Shown: in pieces, positions 1 through 8,234 of the stretch
How the letters are laid out: each line of letters opens with the position of its first letter
How positions within the stretch are numbered: the stretch's first letter is position 1
Assembly: GCA_937958695.1 (NCBI GenBank)
Contig: CALGNK010000027.1
Span: 1-64,000, forward strand
Direction of reading: 5' to 3'
From: an uncultured bacterium
GTDB lineage: Bacteria; DUMJ01
DNA length: 64,000 nucleotides
Made by a program: the position numbers and the translations under genes
The notes under the pieces: model-generated
Seen by the model: only the letters and a program-made list of their open reading frames with translations
What the model was told of the DNA's origin: nothing
Database searches by the model: none

Positions 1-684
1 GAAATAAAAAGATATATCTATAAAAAGCTTGATAGGCTATGGGAGGAAGGTATCTCAGGTGCAGATTATTTTATCTCTGCCATAGGCTCTTCTATTGAAA
101 TTTTTGGAAGATATGAAGAGGTGATGGACTACGAAGGAAACATCATAAGAGCAGATAAATTATTGGAATTTGTTAGAGAGGTAGTAACAGACTATACTGT
201 GCGTCAGCTCTTACATAATGGCATCGCTGGAGAGCTCTCATCCCTTACAAGGTTTTATCTACTCTGGAGATGGACTTATCAAGAGGCAAAAGTAGAGTTT
301 GATGAAGCAAGAAAACTTGCCCAAAGTGTGGGGATAGACTTGACAAAAGAATGGAATAAGGGATTTATTATAAAAAACAAGGAATTTATAAAAGTCTTAG
401 GTCCACATGAAAGAGATTATAAAGATCTTAAGGATCCGGAAGAACTTATTGATGTACTTCACTATGTGCTTCTCCTATGGGAAGATGGTAAAAGAGAGGA
501 GATAAAAAAAGTACTTTTGGAAAAGGGCTTTGGCTCCAAAGAAGCCTTTTATAAGGTTGCCCAAGCCATATCTGAAACATTACCTATAGAGAGTAAAGAG
601 AAGAAACTTTTAGATGGTTTTCTTTCTGGTAGAGAAAAGTTATTAAGTGAATTAAATAAATATAGACATGGGAGGTTATTATGA
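1..684 (+). CDS. DUF1156 anti-phage DNA methyltransferase, C-terminal part (5' end outside window)
   Basis: The frame is open from base 1, so this is the last 227 residues of a larger protein. The segment GADYFISAIGSSIEIFGRYE followed by VMDYEGNIIRADKLLEFVR is typical of the C-terminus of DUF1156 proteins. These are predicted adenine-specific DNA methyltransferases with a zinc ribbon, and they travel with DUF499 ATPases in anti-phage gene sets. The methyltransferase motifs would lie upstream of the window and cannot be checked. A GTG at 121 could be mistaken for a start, but conserved residues continue upstream of it. The stop overlaps the next ATG by four bases (ATGA), so the two are translationally coupled. 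The family call is from recognition; the defence role is inferred from family and partner. Confidence 0.8.
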   Translation, partial: EIKRYIYKKLDRLWEEGISGADYFISAIGSSIEIFGRYEEVMDYEGNIIRADKLLEFVREVVTDYTVRQLLHNGIAGELSSLTRFYLLWRWTYQEAKVEFDEARKLAQSVGIDLTKEWNKGFIIKNKEFIKVLGPHERDYKDLKDPEELIDVLHYVLLLWEDGKREEIKKVLLEKGFGSKEAFYKVAQAISETLPIESKEKKLLDGFLSGREKLLSELNKYRHGRLL

Positions 685-3233
685 AGCCTTTTTCAAGTAT
701 AGCAATCCCTCATAGGGATATAATTGAAGGCAGACTTACAATGGATGTCTTTGCAGCAGACTTATGGGAGGTATTTAAAGGAAGGGCACCAGAGGAATAT
801 CAAAATCCTGATGAATTTTTTAGAAAAACTTATCTCACGTATGGATTAAATAATCTATTAAATATTGCAGAGAAGAGACTTCAAGGAAAAGGTGGAGATC
901 CAGTCATTCAGATTCAAACTCCCTTTGGAGGAGGAAAAACCCACTCTTTAATTGCCCTTTATCACAAAGCAAAAGACTGGAATGCCAAAGTTGTAGTTTT
1001 TTCTGGAGATAAATTCTCTGTAGGTGAAGAGGAACCATCTCTTTGGCAAGAGATAGAAAGACAACTCGAAGGAAGGATAGAAAAATTAAAAGGTTTTGTA
1101 ACACCAGGCGGTGAGAGGATAAGAGAAGTTCTTTCAAAACATCAACCTCTCATTATACTATTAGACGAAATTCACGAGTATGTTTCAAAAGCGTTAGGGA
1201 TAAAAGTTGGAGATTCAAATCTTGCTCAACAAACTATTACTTTCATCCAAGAGTTTACTGGTGTGATAAGAACTCTGGATAAGACTATTCTATTTGTTTC
1301 ACTACCATCAAGCAATCCCTATAGAGATGAAAAATCAGAAGAGATTTTGTTGAGCTTACAAAATATCTTGGGTAGGGTAGAAAAAATATATACACCGGTA
1401 CAGGATGAAGAGATATCAGAAGTAATTAGGAAAAGACTTTTTAGTAGTATTGATGAAGATGAAGCTAAAAAAGTAATAGAAGAATTTCTGGATTATGCAG
1501 AGAGGGAAAAATTACTTCCTGAAGGAATTGAAAGAGTACATTATAGAGAAAGATTCATAAAAAGTTATCCTTTCCAGCCCGAGGTAATTGATGTTTTATA
1601 CAAGCGATGGGGAAGCTTTCCAAAATTTCAGAGAACAAGAGGTGTGCTAAGAATTCTTGCCCTAGTAGTACATTCATTAAAGGATTCTCGTATCCCTTTT
1701 ATAAGATTAGGAGATTTTAAATTGGAAAATGAAGAGATAAGAAGGGAACTTGTAAATTATATCGGTTCAGAGTTTGATAGCATTATAAGTCAAGATATAA
1801 CTTCAAGCGATTCTGGATCCGAAAAAGTGAATAGAAATCTTGGAGGTGCCTACCTTCCATTTTCATTTGGGACAAAGTGCGCCACTGCAATTTTTATGTA
1901 TTCCTTCTCGGGCGGACAGGAGAAGGGAGCTACCCCTAATGAAATTAAGCTTGCCTGCGCAGATCCTTCTGTACCGAGCAGTATAGTTGCGGAAGTAATA
2001 ACACAGCTAAAGGAAAATCTATTTTATATTTCAGACACTGGATTATTCTTCAATAACCAGCCAAACCTAAACCGTATTCTTTTAGATAAAATGGAGAACA
2101 TCAGCGAGAATGAATTGGAATACGAGGAAAAAATTCTTCTAGAAAGTCTTTCTAAAAGTCAGTATTTTAAGACATACATTTGGCCCAATAATTCAAGAGA
2201 TATTCCCGATACAAAAGATTTAAAACTGATTATTCTAAAAGATAAGGGAAAAATTAGGGGGATTTTTGAAAATTGTGGAGATAAACCAAGGGTTCACCGT
2301 AACACCCTTATATTTCTCTCTCAACTGGAATCTGCAAAAGTATCTTTCTATAACTTTTTAAAGAAAAAAATAGCATGGAGGTATATAAAAAGTGACAAAA
2401 ATTTACATCTAACTGAGGAGCAAAAGAAGGAGGTGGAAAATAGCGTAAAAACAACCGAAAATGAAGCAAAAAGACAGGTAAGAGAGCTCTACCGTACTGT
2501 ATTAGTTCCATCAAAAGATGGATTTAAAGAGATAGATTTAGGTATTCCTACCGATAGAGATGATATTATTGTAGAAAGGGAAATATATGAAAAGTTGAGA
2601 AGCGATGGAGAAATTCTCGAGAGATTAAGTCCATTAACCATAAAGGAAAAATATCTAAAAGATAATGAATATGTTTTAACAAAGAACATAATAGAATCCT
2701 TTTATAAAACACCAGGAGAAATAAGAATAACTAAAGATGAGATTCTTATAGACGCCATTAAAGAAGGCATCAAGCAGGGTTTGTTTGGAGCAGGCTACTT
2801 AGAAAATGGTACGCCTGTGCCTCAATACTATAAAAAAGAATATCAACCAAGTTTAGAAGAAACTGAAATCATTATTAAGGCAGAATTATGCCAGAAACTG
2901 GATATAGAGGAGGAAATTAAAAAAGGGGATGATACTTACGTACAAATCCGACCTATTGAACTTAAAGAAGAGATAAAAGGGGAAGAAGAGTCAAAAGGAA
3001 GATTTAAGTCTTATAAAAAAATCTATCTTAAATTAAGCACTAGACCAGGAAAACTTTCAGACATTGTAAGAATAATTAATTTAATTAATAATAAAGATAA
3101 GTTTGAGGATGTAGAAATAACTGTAACCATATCTGCTCAAAATGGAGAAATAACAATAGAAGATTATGAAAATAAGATCAAAGAAGCTATAGAGCAAGCA
3201 AGGATTACACTAATAGAAGAATATTTTGAATAA
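681..3233 (+). CDS. DUF499 family AAA-like ATPase, anti-phage associated
   Basis: An 850-residue P-loop ATPase. Walker A is PFGGGKTHSL (residues 81-90) and Walker B is LIILLDEIHEYV (about 157-168). The N-terminal lead-in (IPHRDIIEGRLTMDVFAADL) and the text TFIQEFTGVI are typical of DUF499. The C-terminal part is Lys/Glu-rich and has no domain I recognise. DUF499 proteins are encoded beside DUF1156 methyltransferases in a defence cassette that often also holds a DUF3780 protein and a helicase or nuclease. Here nothing related follows, so any other parts must lie upstream. A GGGAGG ribosome site at 670-675 precedes the ATG, which overlaps the methyltransferase stop. No frameshift or missing ATPase motif is seen, so the gene looks intact. 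The mechanism is unknown; the defence role is inferred from family association. Confidence 0.85.
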   Translation: MKPFSSIAIPHRDIIEGRLTMDVFAADLWEVFKGRAPEEYQNPDEFFRKTYLTYGLNNLLNIAEKRLQGKGGDPVIQIQTPFGGGKTHSLIALYHKAKDWNAKVVVFSGDKFSVGEEEPSLWQEIERQLEGRIEKLKGFVTPGGERIREVLSKHQPLIILLDEIHEYVSKALGIKVGDSNLAQQTITFIQEFTGVIRTLDKTILFVSLPSSNPYRDEKSEEILLSLQNILGRVEKIYTPVQDEEISEVIRKRLFSSIDEDEAKKVIEEFLDYAEREKLLPEGIERVHYRERFIKSYPFQPEVIDVLYKRWGSFPKFQRTRGVLRILALVVHSLKDSRIPFIRLGDFKLENEEIRRELVNYIGSEFDSIISQDITSSDSGSEKVNRNLGGAYLPFSFGTKCATAIFMYSFSGGQEKGATPNEIKLACADPSVPSSIVAEVITQLKENLFYISDTGLFFNNQPNLNRILLDKMENISENELEYEEKILLESLSKSQYFKTYIWPNNSRDIPDTKDLKLIILKDKGKIRGIFENCGDKPRVHRNTLIFLSQLESAKVSFYNFLKKKIAWRYIKSDKNLHLTEEQKKEVENSVKTTENEAKRQVRELYRTVLVPSKDGFKEIDLGIPTDRDDIIVEREIYEKLRSDGEILERLSPLTIKEKYLKDNEYVLTKNIIESFYKTPGEIRITKDEILIDAIKEGIKQGLFGAGYLENGTPVPQYYKKEYQPSLEETEIIIKAELCQKLDIEEEIKKGDDTYVQIRPIELKEEIKGEEESKGRFKSYKKIYLKLSTRPGKLSDIVRIINLINNKDKFEDVEITVTISAQNGEITIEDYENKIKEAIEQARITLIEEYFE

Positions 3234-3236
3234 CTA

Positions 3237-3799
3237 ATGAATTTATAACGATTTATGTGATTTTGGCCGATAAGTATTACAAACATATGATACACAGATT
3301 TACTTGACGCAAGTTTGACACCCTAAAATTTAAAAACTCGCATGGCTAGCGGGTTATCTTAACTTTTAGACCTCAGGCGTAGGCACCAGGTCTACTTTAC
3401 TGTACTTGTAGGGACGTAAATTGATGATCCAGAAAGGCGATAAAGGGTTAGGCATTAGAGGTTCAAAAAAGATATTAAACCCCTAACAGGTAGGTAATGA
3501 TAATTTTGCATTTTTAGGTAGATTTTGCAAGGTTATAGGTCTTATACAGGGGTAAAAATTTATAGAAATTTTTGATGTAAGATCCCCTAAGAGGGTATTT
3601 TTGATGTCTAGTTCGAAGGTGAAACCATATGATGTCCGAACTCCTGTCCGAATTTCATCCCAGCTAATTTGCTCTCTTTTAGGAGCCTATGGTATAATAT
3701 ATTTAAGTAAAAAGATTAAAATCATTATTATCCTTTTTCAACTTAAACTGTAAGGTTATTCTTTTTATTAAAAACACATTCTTTAGGAGGTGATAGGGA
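3237..3799. other. Gene-poor spacer with short repeats and hairpins
   Basis: About 560 bases with no credible reading frame, in a window where gaps are usually under 60 bases. Direct reading shows a 7-bp hairpin (TAGACCT 3367-3373 with AGGTCTA 3388-3394) and a two-step hairpin (GTTAGG 3447-3452 with CCTAAC 3482-3487, inner GGTT 3460-3463 with AACC 3478-3481). It also shows an 8-bp A/T palindrome arm pair (3554-3561 with 3566-3573), two copies of ATTTTGCA (3503-3510, 3522-3529) and a tandem TGTCCGAA pair (3633-3640, 3645-3652). It separates the defence genes from the glycan operon and ends with that operon's promoter. It could be a remnant of a lost element, a small RNA or an operator region; I cannot tell which. 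Confidence 0.5.
3669..3698 (+). promoter_or_regulatory. Sigma-70-type promoter for the GT4-manC operon
   Basis: TTGCTC (3669-3674) and a perfect TATAAT (3693-3698) are separated by 18 bases. Transcription would start near 3705, leaving a leader of about 95 bases before the GT4 gene. The tandem TGTCCGAA octamers end 16 bases upstream of the -35 box and could be an activator or repressor site. Confidence 0.65.
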
Positions 3800-4984
3800 A
3801 TGAGATTAGCATTTATAAGTACTTATCCACCTCAGGAATGTGGAATAGCTAATTTTACAAGGGACTTGGTGGAAGCTGTACTAAACAATGGTAAGAATGT
3901 AGAGGTATCTATCTTTGCTCCTACAGATTCTGATATCGACTTAGATTTTGACTATAGAAGATCATTTTTGATATTTCCTGGAAAAGATAGTTACATAGAT
4001 ACTGCAGATACTATAAATTCATTAGATATAGACTGTGTATCACTACAGCATGAGTATGGTCTATTCTCTGGAAAAGATGGGAAAGATATCTTATATCTTT
4101 TAGAGAGACTCAATGTTCCTGTAGTTACCACACTACATACAATACTGACAGAACCAACAGAAAGCCAGAAGTATATATTGAGAGAGATAGGGAATCTCTC
4201 TAGATATCTAGTAGTTATGGCACCTAGCGGTATTAGATTACTAAAGGACATATACGGAATAGATGAGAAAAAGGCTATATTTATATATCATGGAATTCCA
4301 AACCTCTTACCAACAATATCCAAAGAAGAGATGAAAAATAGGTTAGGCATACCAGAAGATACATTTATCCTTTCTACATTTGGGCTTCTCAGTGAGGGAA
4401 AAGGGATTGAATACGTGCTTTGGGCTCTGCCTAAGATACTAGAAGAATTTAATGTTAAATATCTGATCATAGGTAGAACCCATCCTAAGGTTGTAAGGAA
4501 TGAAGGAGAAAAATACAGAGAGAAATTAATAAAGATAACATCAGAGCTAGGTATTGAGGATAACGTTATTTTCGTAAATAGATACCTTACCCAAGAAGAG
4601 ATAATAAATTATCTTGAGATGACCGATATCTATATAACTCCATATCTAAATCCTCAGCAGATAACTAGCGGAACACTCTCGTATGCTATAGGTCTAGGGA
4701 AGGTTGTAGTGTCAACACCTTATATATATGCCAAAGATATGTTATCTGGAGGAAGAGGATTTCTCTGTAAATTCAGAGATCCCAATTCAATAGTAGATAT
4801 AGTCTTTTACCTATTAAGGAACCCTGATGAGCTTGATAGGACTAGAAAAAAGATACTAAATCTTAGGGAAGAGATGAGCTGGAGTAATGTTGGGGCTAAG
4901 TATATCAAACTCTTTCAGGAGGTGACAGCCAATGAACTATATATGTATAAAGGGTTATCCAGAGCTCTCTATCGCACATCTTAA
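3800..4984 (+). CDS. Glycosyltransferase family 4 (GT-B fold)
   Basis: A 394-residue retaining glycosyltransferase. The N-terminus MRLAFISTYPPQECGIANF is the usual first strand and Gly-rich loop of GT4 enzymes. A C-terminal Rossmann half follows, with STFGLLSEGKGIEYVLWALP, KYLIIGRTHP and the donor-site region PYLNPQQITSGTLSYAIGLG. An AGGAGGTGA ribosome site lies just before the ATG. It is the first gene of a five-gene operon that includes ManC, so GDP-mannose is the likely donor (inference). The last 53 bases also encode the start of the next gene in another frame. The acceptor is unknown. Confidence 0.85.
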   Translation: MRLAFISTYPPQECGIANFTRDLVEAVLNNGKNVEVSIFAPTDSDIDLDFDYRRSFLIFPGKDSYIDTADTINSLDIDCVSLQHEYGLFSGKDGKDILYLLERLNVPVVTTLHTILTEPTESQKYILREIGNLSRYLVVMAPSGIRLLKDIYGIDEKKAIFIYHGIPNLLPTISKEEMKNRLGIPEDTFILSTFGLLSEGKGIEYVLWALPKILEEFNVKYLIIGRTHPKVVRNEGEKYREKLIKITSELGIEDNVIFVNRYLTQEEIINYLEMTDIYITPYLNPQQITSGTLSYAIGLGKVVVSTPYIYAKDMLSGGRGFLCKFRDPNSIVDIVFYLLRNPDELDRTRKKILNLREEMSWSNVGAKYIKLFQEVTANELYMYKGLSRALYRTS

Positions 4985-5996
4985 GAGACTTACAGATTGC
5001 TTTGGAATAATACAGCATTCTAAATATGGAATCCCAGATAAAAAGACTGGCTATACGACAGATGATAATGCTAGGGCTCTATTTGTAACACTCAAATATT
5101 GGAATATTATAAAGGAAGAAGATTTACTAGAACTGGCAAGGACATATCTAGGGTTTATATGGTATGTCCTTAGAGATGATGGATGGATTCATAATTTCGT
5201 CTCCTATGATAAGAGGTTCTTAGATGATATAGGCTCTGAGGATAGCTTTGGTAGAACATTTCTAGCCTGTGCATATACTTACAATACTGCACCTACAGAC
5301 ATGGCACTGTGTGCAAGAGAAATCCTAGACAGAATGAAATTTCATATAAATAAAATAAAATCTCCAAGAGCTATATCGTTCCTTCTTACAGGATATACCT
5401 TCTACAGAGAGGAAAAGAACATAATTTTTGATCTAGCAGAGAAAATAATAGGGCTATATAGGGATAATGCCAAGAATAATTGGAAGTGGATAGAACCTTA
5501 CTTAGCCTATGATAATGGCATCATACCAGTAGGTCTTTTCTCTAGCTATCTGGTCTTGAAAGACAAGATACTTTTAGATGTAGCATTAGAAATGCTTGAC
5601 TTCTTAGCTAATTATTCGTTTAAAAATGGTATCTTTATACCACCTGGTAATGAGAGATGGGAATTGAATATAAACGGTGAAGGAAGACCGATGTTTGACC
5701 AACAACCCTTAGAGGCCTCATCATTTATAGAGGCATGTAAGATAGCGTTCCACATAACTAAGGATAATAAATACATAAAATGGGCTATGAACGCCTTTGA
5801 TTGGTTCTTTGGAAAGAACATAATAGGCGAAGATGTTTATGATGCTACCATTAAAGCCTGCAGAGACGGGATTAATAGATATGGATTGAACTTGAATACT
5901 GGAGCAGAATCTACAATCTCATACCTTTCAGCTTATCTCTCCATATATGAGATGTTAACAGAAGAAACCTTACATATCCTTCAGGGGGTGATATAA
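4932..5996 (+). CDS. Alpha/alpha-barrel glycan-active protein partnered with GT4
   Basis: A 354-residue, mostly helical protein that looks like an (alpha/alpha)6 toroid. Recurrent helix-turn segments and the motifs GYTTDDNARALF, DDGWIHNFVSYDKRF and the segment near QQPLEASSFIEA resemble glycoside-hydrolase-like proteins found next to, or fused to, GT4 enzymes. No signal peptide is seen, so it probably acts in the cytoplasm. Its start lies 53 bases inside the GT4 gene; AGGAGGTGA at 4917-4925 precedes the ATG and supports that start. It may act on the same glycan as the glycosyltransferase, as hydrolase, phosphorylase or non-catalytic partner. I cannot name a reaction. Confidence 0.6.
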   Translation: MNYICIKGYPELSIAHLKRLTDCFGIIQHSKYGIPDKKTGYTTDDNARALFVTLKYWNIIKEEDLLELARTYLGFIWYVLRDDGWIHNFVSYDKRFLDDIGSEDSFGRTFLACAYTYNTAPTDMALCAREILDRMKFHINKIKSPRAISFLLTGYTFYREEKNIIFDLAEKIIGLYRDNAKNNWKWIEPYLAYDNGIIPVGLFSSYLVLKDKILLDVALEMLDFLANYSFKNGIFIPPGNERWELNINGEGRPMFDQQPLEASSFIEACKIAFHITKDNKYIKWAMNAFDWFFGKNIIGEDVYDATIKACRDGINRYGLNLNTGAESTISYLSAYLSIYEMLTEETLHILQGVI

Positions 5997-5998
5997 GG

Positions 5999-7345
5999 AT
6001 GAAGGTCTTTATACTAGCAGGAGGTAAAGGGACCAGGCTATGGCCACTTTCTAGAGAGAAATATTCAAAACAATTCTTAAGACTTATAGATGGAAAGGAG
6101 CTTTTAGAATCTACCTATGATAGGGTATTAAATCTCGTTGAACCGAGTGATATAATTACTGTTACAAACTCTGACTATTATTTCTATGTAAAAGACATAT
6201 GCTCTAGATTCTCTAGGGAGATGGAAGATAATATTATCTGTGAACCGGTAGGAAGAAATACTGCTCCAAGTATAGCTATAGCCTGCCAATATGTGATAGA
6301 CGTTTTAAAAAGTAATCCGGATGAAGTGATCTTTGTATTTCCTTCAGACCATATGATAAAACCAATAGAAAGTTTTATAAGATATATGAGTATAGGTAAA
6401 GAAGTAGCAGAAAAAGGTTATCTGGTCATATTTGGTATAAAGCCCAATAGACCAGAAACCGGTTACGGATATATACACCTAGGGGATAATATGGGTAAGT
6501 TTAATATAGTCAATAGGTTCATCGAAAAGCCTAGTTTAGAAAAGGCTAAACTCTATATAAAAGATGGTAACTTTTTATGGAATTCAGGCATATTCGCTTT
6601 TAAGATATCTACATTCTTAGAAGAACTAACGCATCACCAACCTGAGATTTACAGCATTATAAGCAAAGGCTATGAAAGCGCAATAAAAAACTTTGAAAAA
6701 ATGCCACCCATATCGATAGATTATGGCATTATGGAGAAATCAAAGAGAGTGGCAGTAGTTCCAGTCTCTAATATGTTATGGAGTGATATAGGTTCATGGG
6801 ATGCGCTATATGAGATTAGGGAAAAGGATGAGGATGGTAATGTGCTTATAGGGGATGTGTACCCTCTAGAGACAAAAAATTCTCTTATATTTAGTAATAA
6901 CAGATTAGTAGCAACCATTGGTGTAGAAGACCTCATAGTGATAGAGACAGACGATGTTGTCCTTATAACTAAAAAGGGAAATGGTCAATTAGTTAAAGAA
7001 TTGATAGAGAGACTAAAGGCAGAAAAGAGAGAAGAGGTGATAAATCATACAGAGGTATTTGAGGTTTGGGGTAGACATAAGACTATAGAGGATGGGGACC
7101 ACTACAAAGTAAGAAGACTTTTTGTAAAACCTGGATGCCTTATAGAGTCAGAATTTCACAGGAGAAGGATGGAACACTGGATAGTAACAAGAGGACTTGG
7201 AGAATTGGAGACCAACGACAAGAGATATAGGCTGAAAGAGGGGGATAGTATAGTGATACCAAACTGTAGTTTACATGGGGTAAGGAATATAGGAGATACA
7301 CCTCTAGAAGTTATAGAAATACAAATGGAAAATAGTTATAATTAA
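5999..7345 (+). CDS. manC: Mannose-1-phosphate guanylyltransferase / mannose-6-phosphate isomerase
   Basis: A 448-residue bifunctional-type enzyme making GDP-mannose from mannose-1-phosphate and GTP. The N-terminal nucleotidyltransferase has the signature LAGGKGTRLWPLSREKYSKQ, then FVFPSDHMI and FIEKP. The C-terminal cupin (type II phosphomannose isomerase) shows EFHRRRMEHWIVTRG and GDSIVIPNCSLHGVRN, with the metal-binding histidines in place. Length is near the family norm. The gene begins two bases after the previous stop, with GGGGGTGA upstream. In this operon it most likely supplies the sugar donor for the GT4 enzyme. Confidence 0.93.
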   Translation: MKVFILAGGKGTRLWPLSREKYSKQFLRLIDGKELLESTYDRVLNLVEPSDIITVTNSDYYFYVKDICSRFSREMEDNIICEPVGRNTAPSIAIACQYVIDVLKSNPDEVIFVFPSDHMIKPIESFIRYMSIGKEVAEKGYLVIFGIKPNRPETGYGYIHLGDNMGKFNIVNRFIEKPSLEKAKLYIKDGNFLWNSGIFAFKISTFLEELTHHQPEIYSIISKGYESAIKNFEKMPPISIDYGIMEKSKRVAVVPVSNMLWSDIGSWDALYEIREKDEDGNVLIGDVYPLETKNSLIFSNNRLVATIGVEDLIVIETDDVVLITKKGNGQLVKELIERLKAEKREEVINHTEVFEVWGRHKTIEDGDHYKVRRLFVKPGCLIESEFHRRRMEHWIVTRGLGELETNDKRYRLKEGDSIVIPNCSLHGVRNIGDTPLEVIEIQMENSYN

Positions 7346-7349
7346 CTAT

Positions 7350-8234
7350 ATGGAATGCGCTAGAGAGAAGGATAGAATAGTCTCATACCTGAGGGGGAAG
7401 CTTGAAGAGGAGAAGAAGGATGGGTTTGTCATTGGACTAAGTGGAGGCATAGACTCATCAGTAACAGCCCATCTTCTCAAAGAGGCAGTGGGCAAGGATA
7501 GAGTCTTAGCCTTAATTATGCCAGAGTTAGACTCTGATCCGTCTAGCAAGAGAGATGCTATAAAAGTAGCCAAAGCTCTTGGCATTAGATATAGAGTAAT
7601 CCCTATAACTAAAGCCCTCTGGTCCATAGGGGTGTATAGAGAGGTCCCCCTATGGATTTTCTTTTTTAGATCAATAAAAATTAAAGTAATAACAAGTATG
7701 TATGAGAAGTATACACAGATACTAGGTAAGCCACTGTTCTTTGCTCTTAAGGAGAAAATAGACCCTAGTCTACACTGGTTCAATAAGAGTAAGGCATATT
7801 ACGGTATAAAACACAGGATAAGAATGGCAGTTCTGTATTTTTGGGGAGAGCGAGAAAATTATCTAGTTGTTGGTTGTACAAATCTAACAGAAAAGCTTAT
7901 AGGATTCTACGTAAAATATGGAGACGATGCTTCAGACATATCTCCCATATCACATCTATACAAGACAGAGATTATAGAATTAGCCAGATATTTAGGGGTT
8001 CCAAAAGAGATAATAGAGAAAGAACCAACTCCAGATCTTATACCTGGCATTACCGACGAAAAAAGTCTCGGTATGAGTTATAAAGACATAGACTTTCTCT
8101 TAGAAAATTTTGAACATGGAAAACAACCAGATGAGATAGAAAACAAAATAGATAAGAGAATAGTAAAATTACTCTATGAGCAGTACTTATGGGTAAAAAA
8201 TCAGGATAAAAAACCTTGGAGGTTAGAAAGATGA
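7350..8234 (+). CDS. nadE: NAD synthetase, ammonia-dependent type (NadE-like)
   Basis: A 294-residue N-type ATP pyrophosphatase. The PP-loop is GLSGGIDSS. The segment RIRMAVLYFWGERENYLVVG and then CTNLTEKLIGFYVKYGDDAS match the NadE active-site region (family consensus GTxNxSE...GY.TKYGD). It has no glutamine amidotransferase domain, so it should use free ammonia or a separate glutaminase. The start is four bases after the manC stop and lacks a clear ribosome site, suggesting reinitiation. Its place in a glycan operon is odd for a cofactor enzyme; an alternative role amidating a sugar acid is possible but unsupported. Confidence 0.8.
   Translation: MECAREKDRIVSYLRGKLEEEKKDGFVIGLSGGIDSSVTAHLLKEAVGKDRVLALIMPELDSDPSSKRDAIKVAKALGIRYRVIPITKALWSIGVYREVPLWIFFFRSIKIKVITSMYEKYTQILGKPLFFALKEKIDPSLHWFNKSKAYYGIKHRIRMAVLYFWGERENYLVVGCTNLTEKLIGFYVKYGDDASDISPISHLYKTEIIELARYLGVPKEIIEKEPTPDLIPGITDEKSLGMSYKDIDFLLENFEHGKQPDEIENKIDKRIVKLLYEQYLWVKNQDKKPWRLER

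Noticed and set aside
121-684. A 187-residue gene starting at GTG 121
   Set aside because: Conserved DUF1156 residues continue upstream to base 1 in the same frame, so this is an internal codon of a partial gene.
3340-3500. Possible tRNA or known riboswitch in the spacer
   Set aside because: No cloverleaf, no GTTCRANYC arm in the right place and no riboswitch core I recognise.
3554-3573. A/T palindrome as a terminator
   Set aside because: The stem is only A-T pairs and lies more than 300 bases after the DUF499 stop, so termination is unlikely.
8216-8230. TTG start for the YdjC gene at 8216
   Set aside because: This stretch contains the ribosome site for ATG 8231, and the extra five residues are not conserved.
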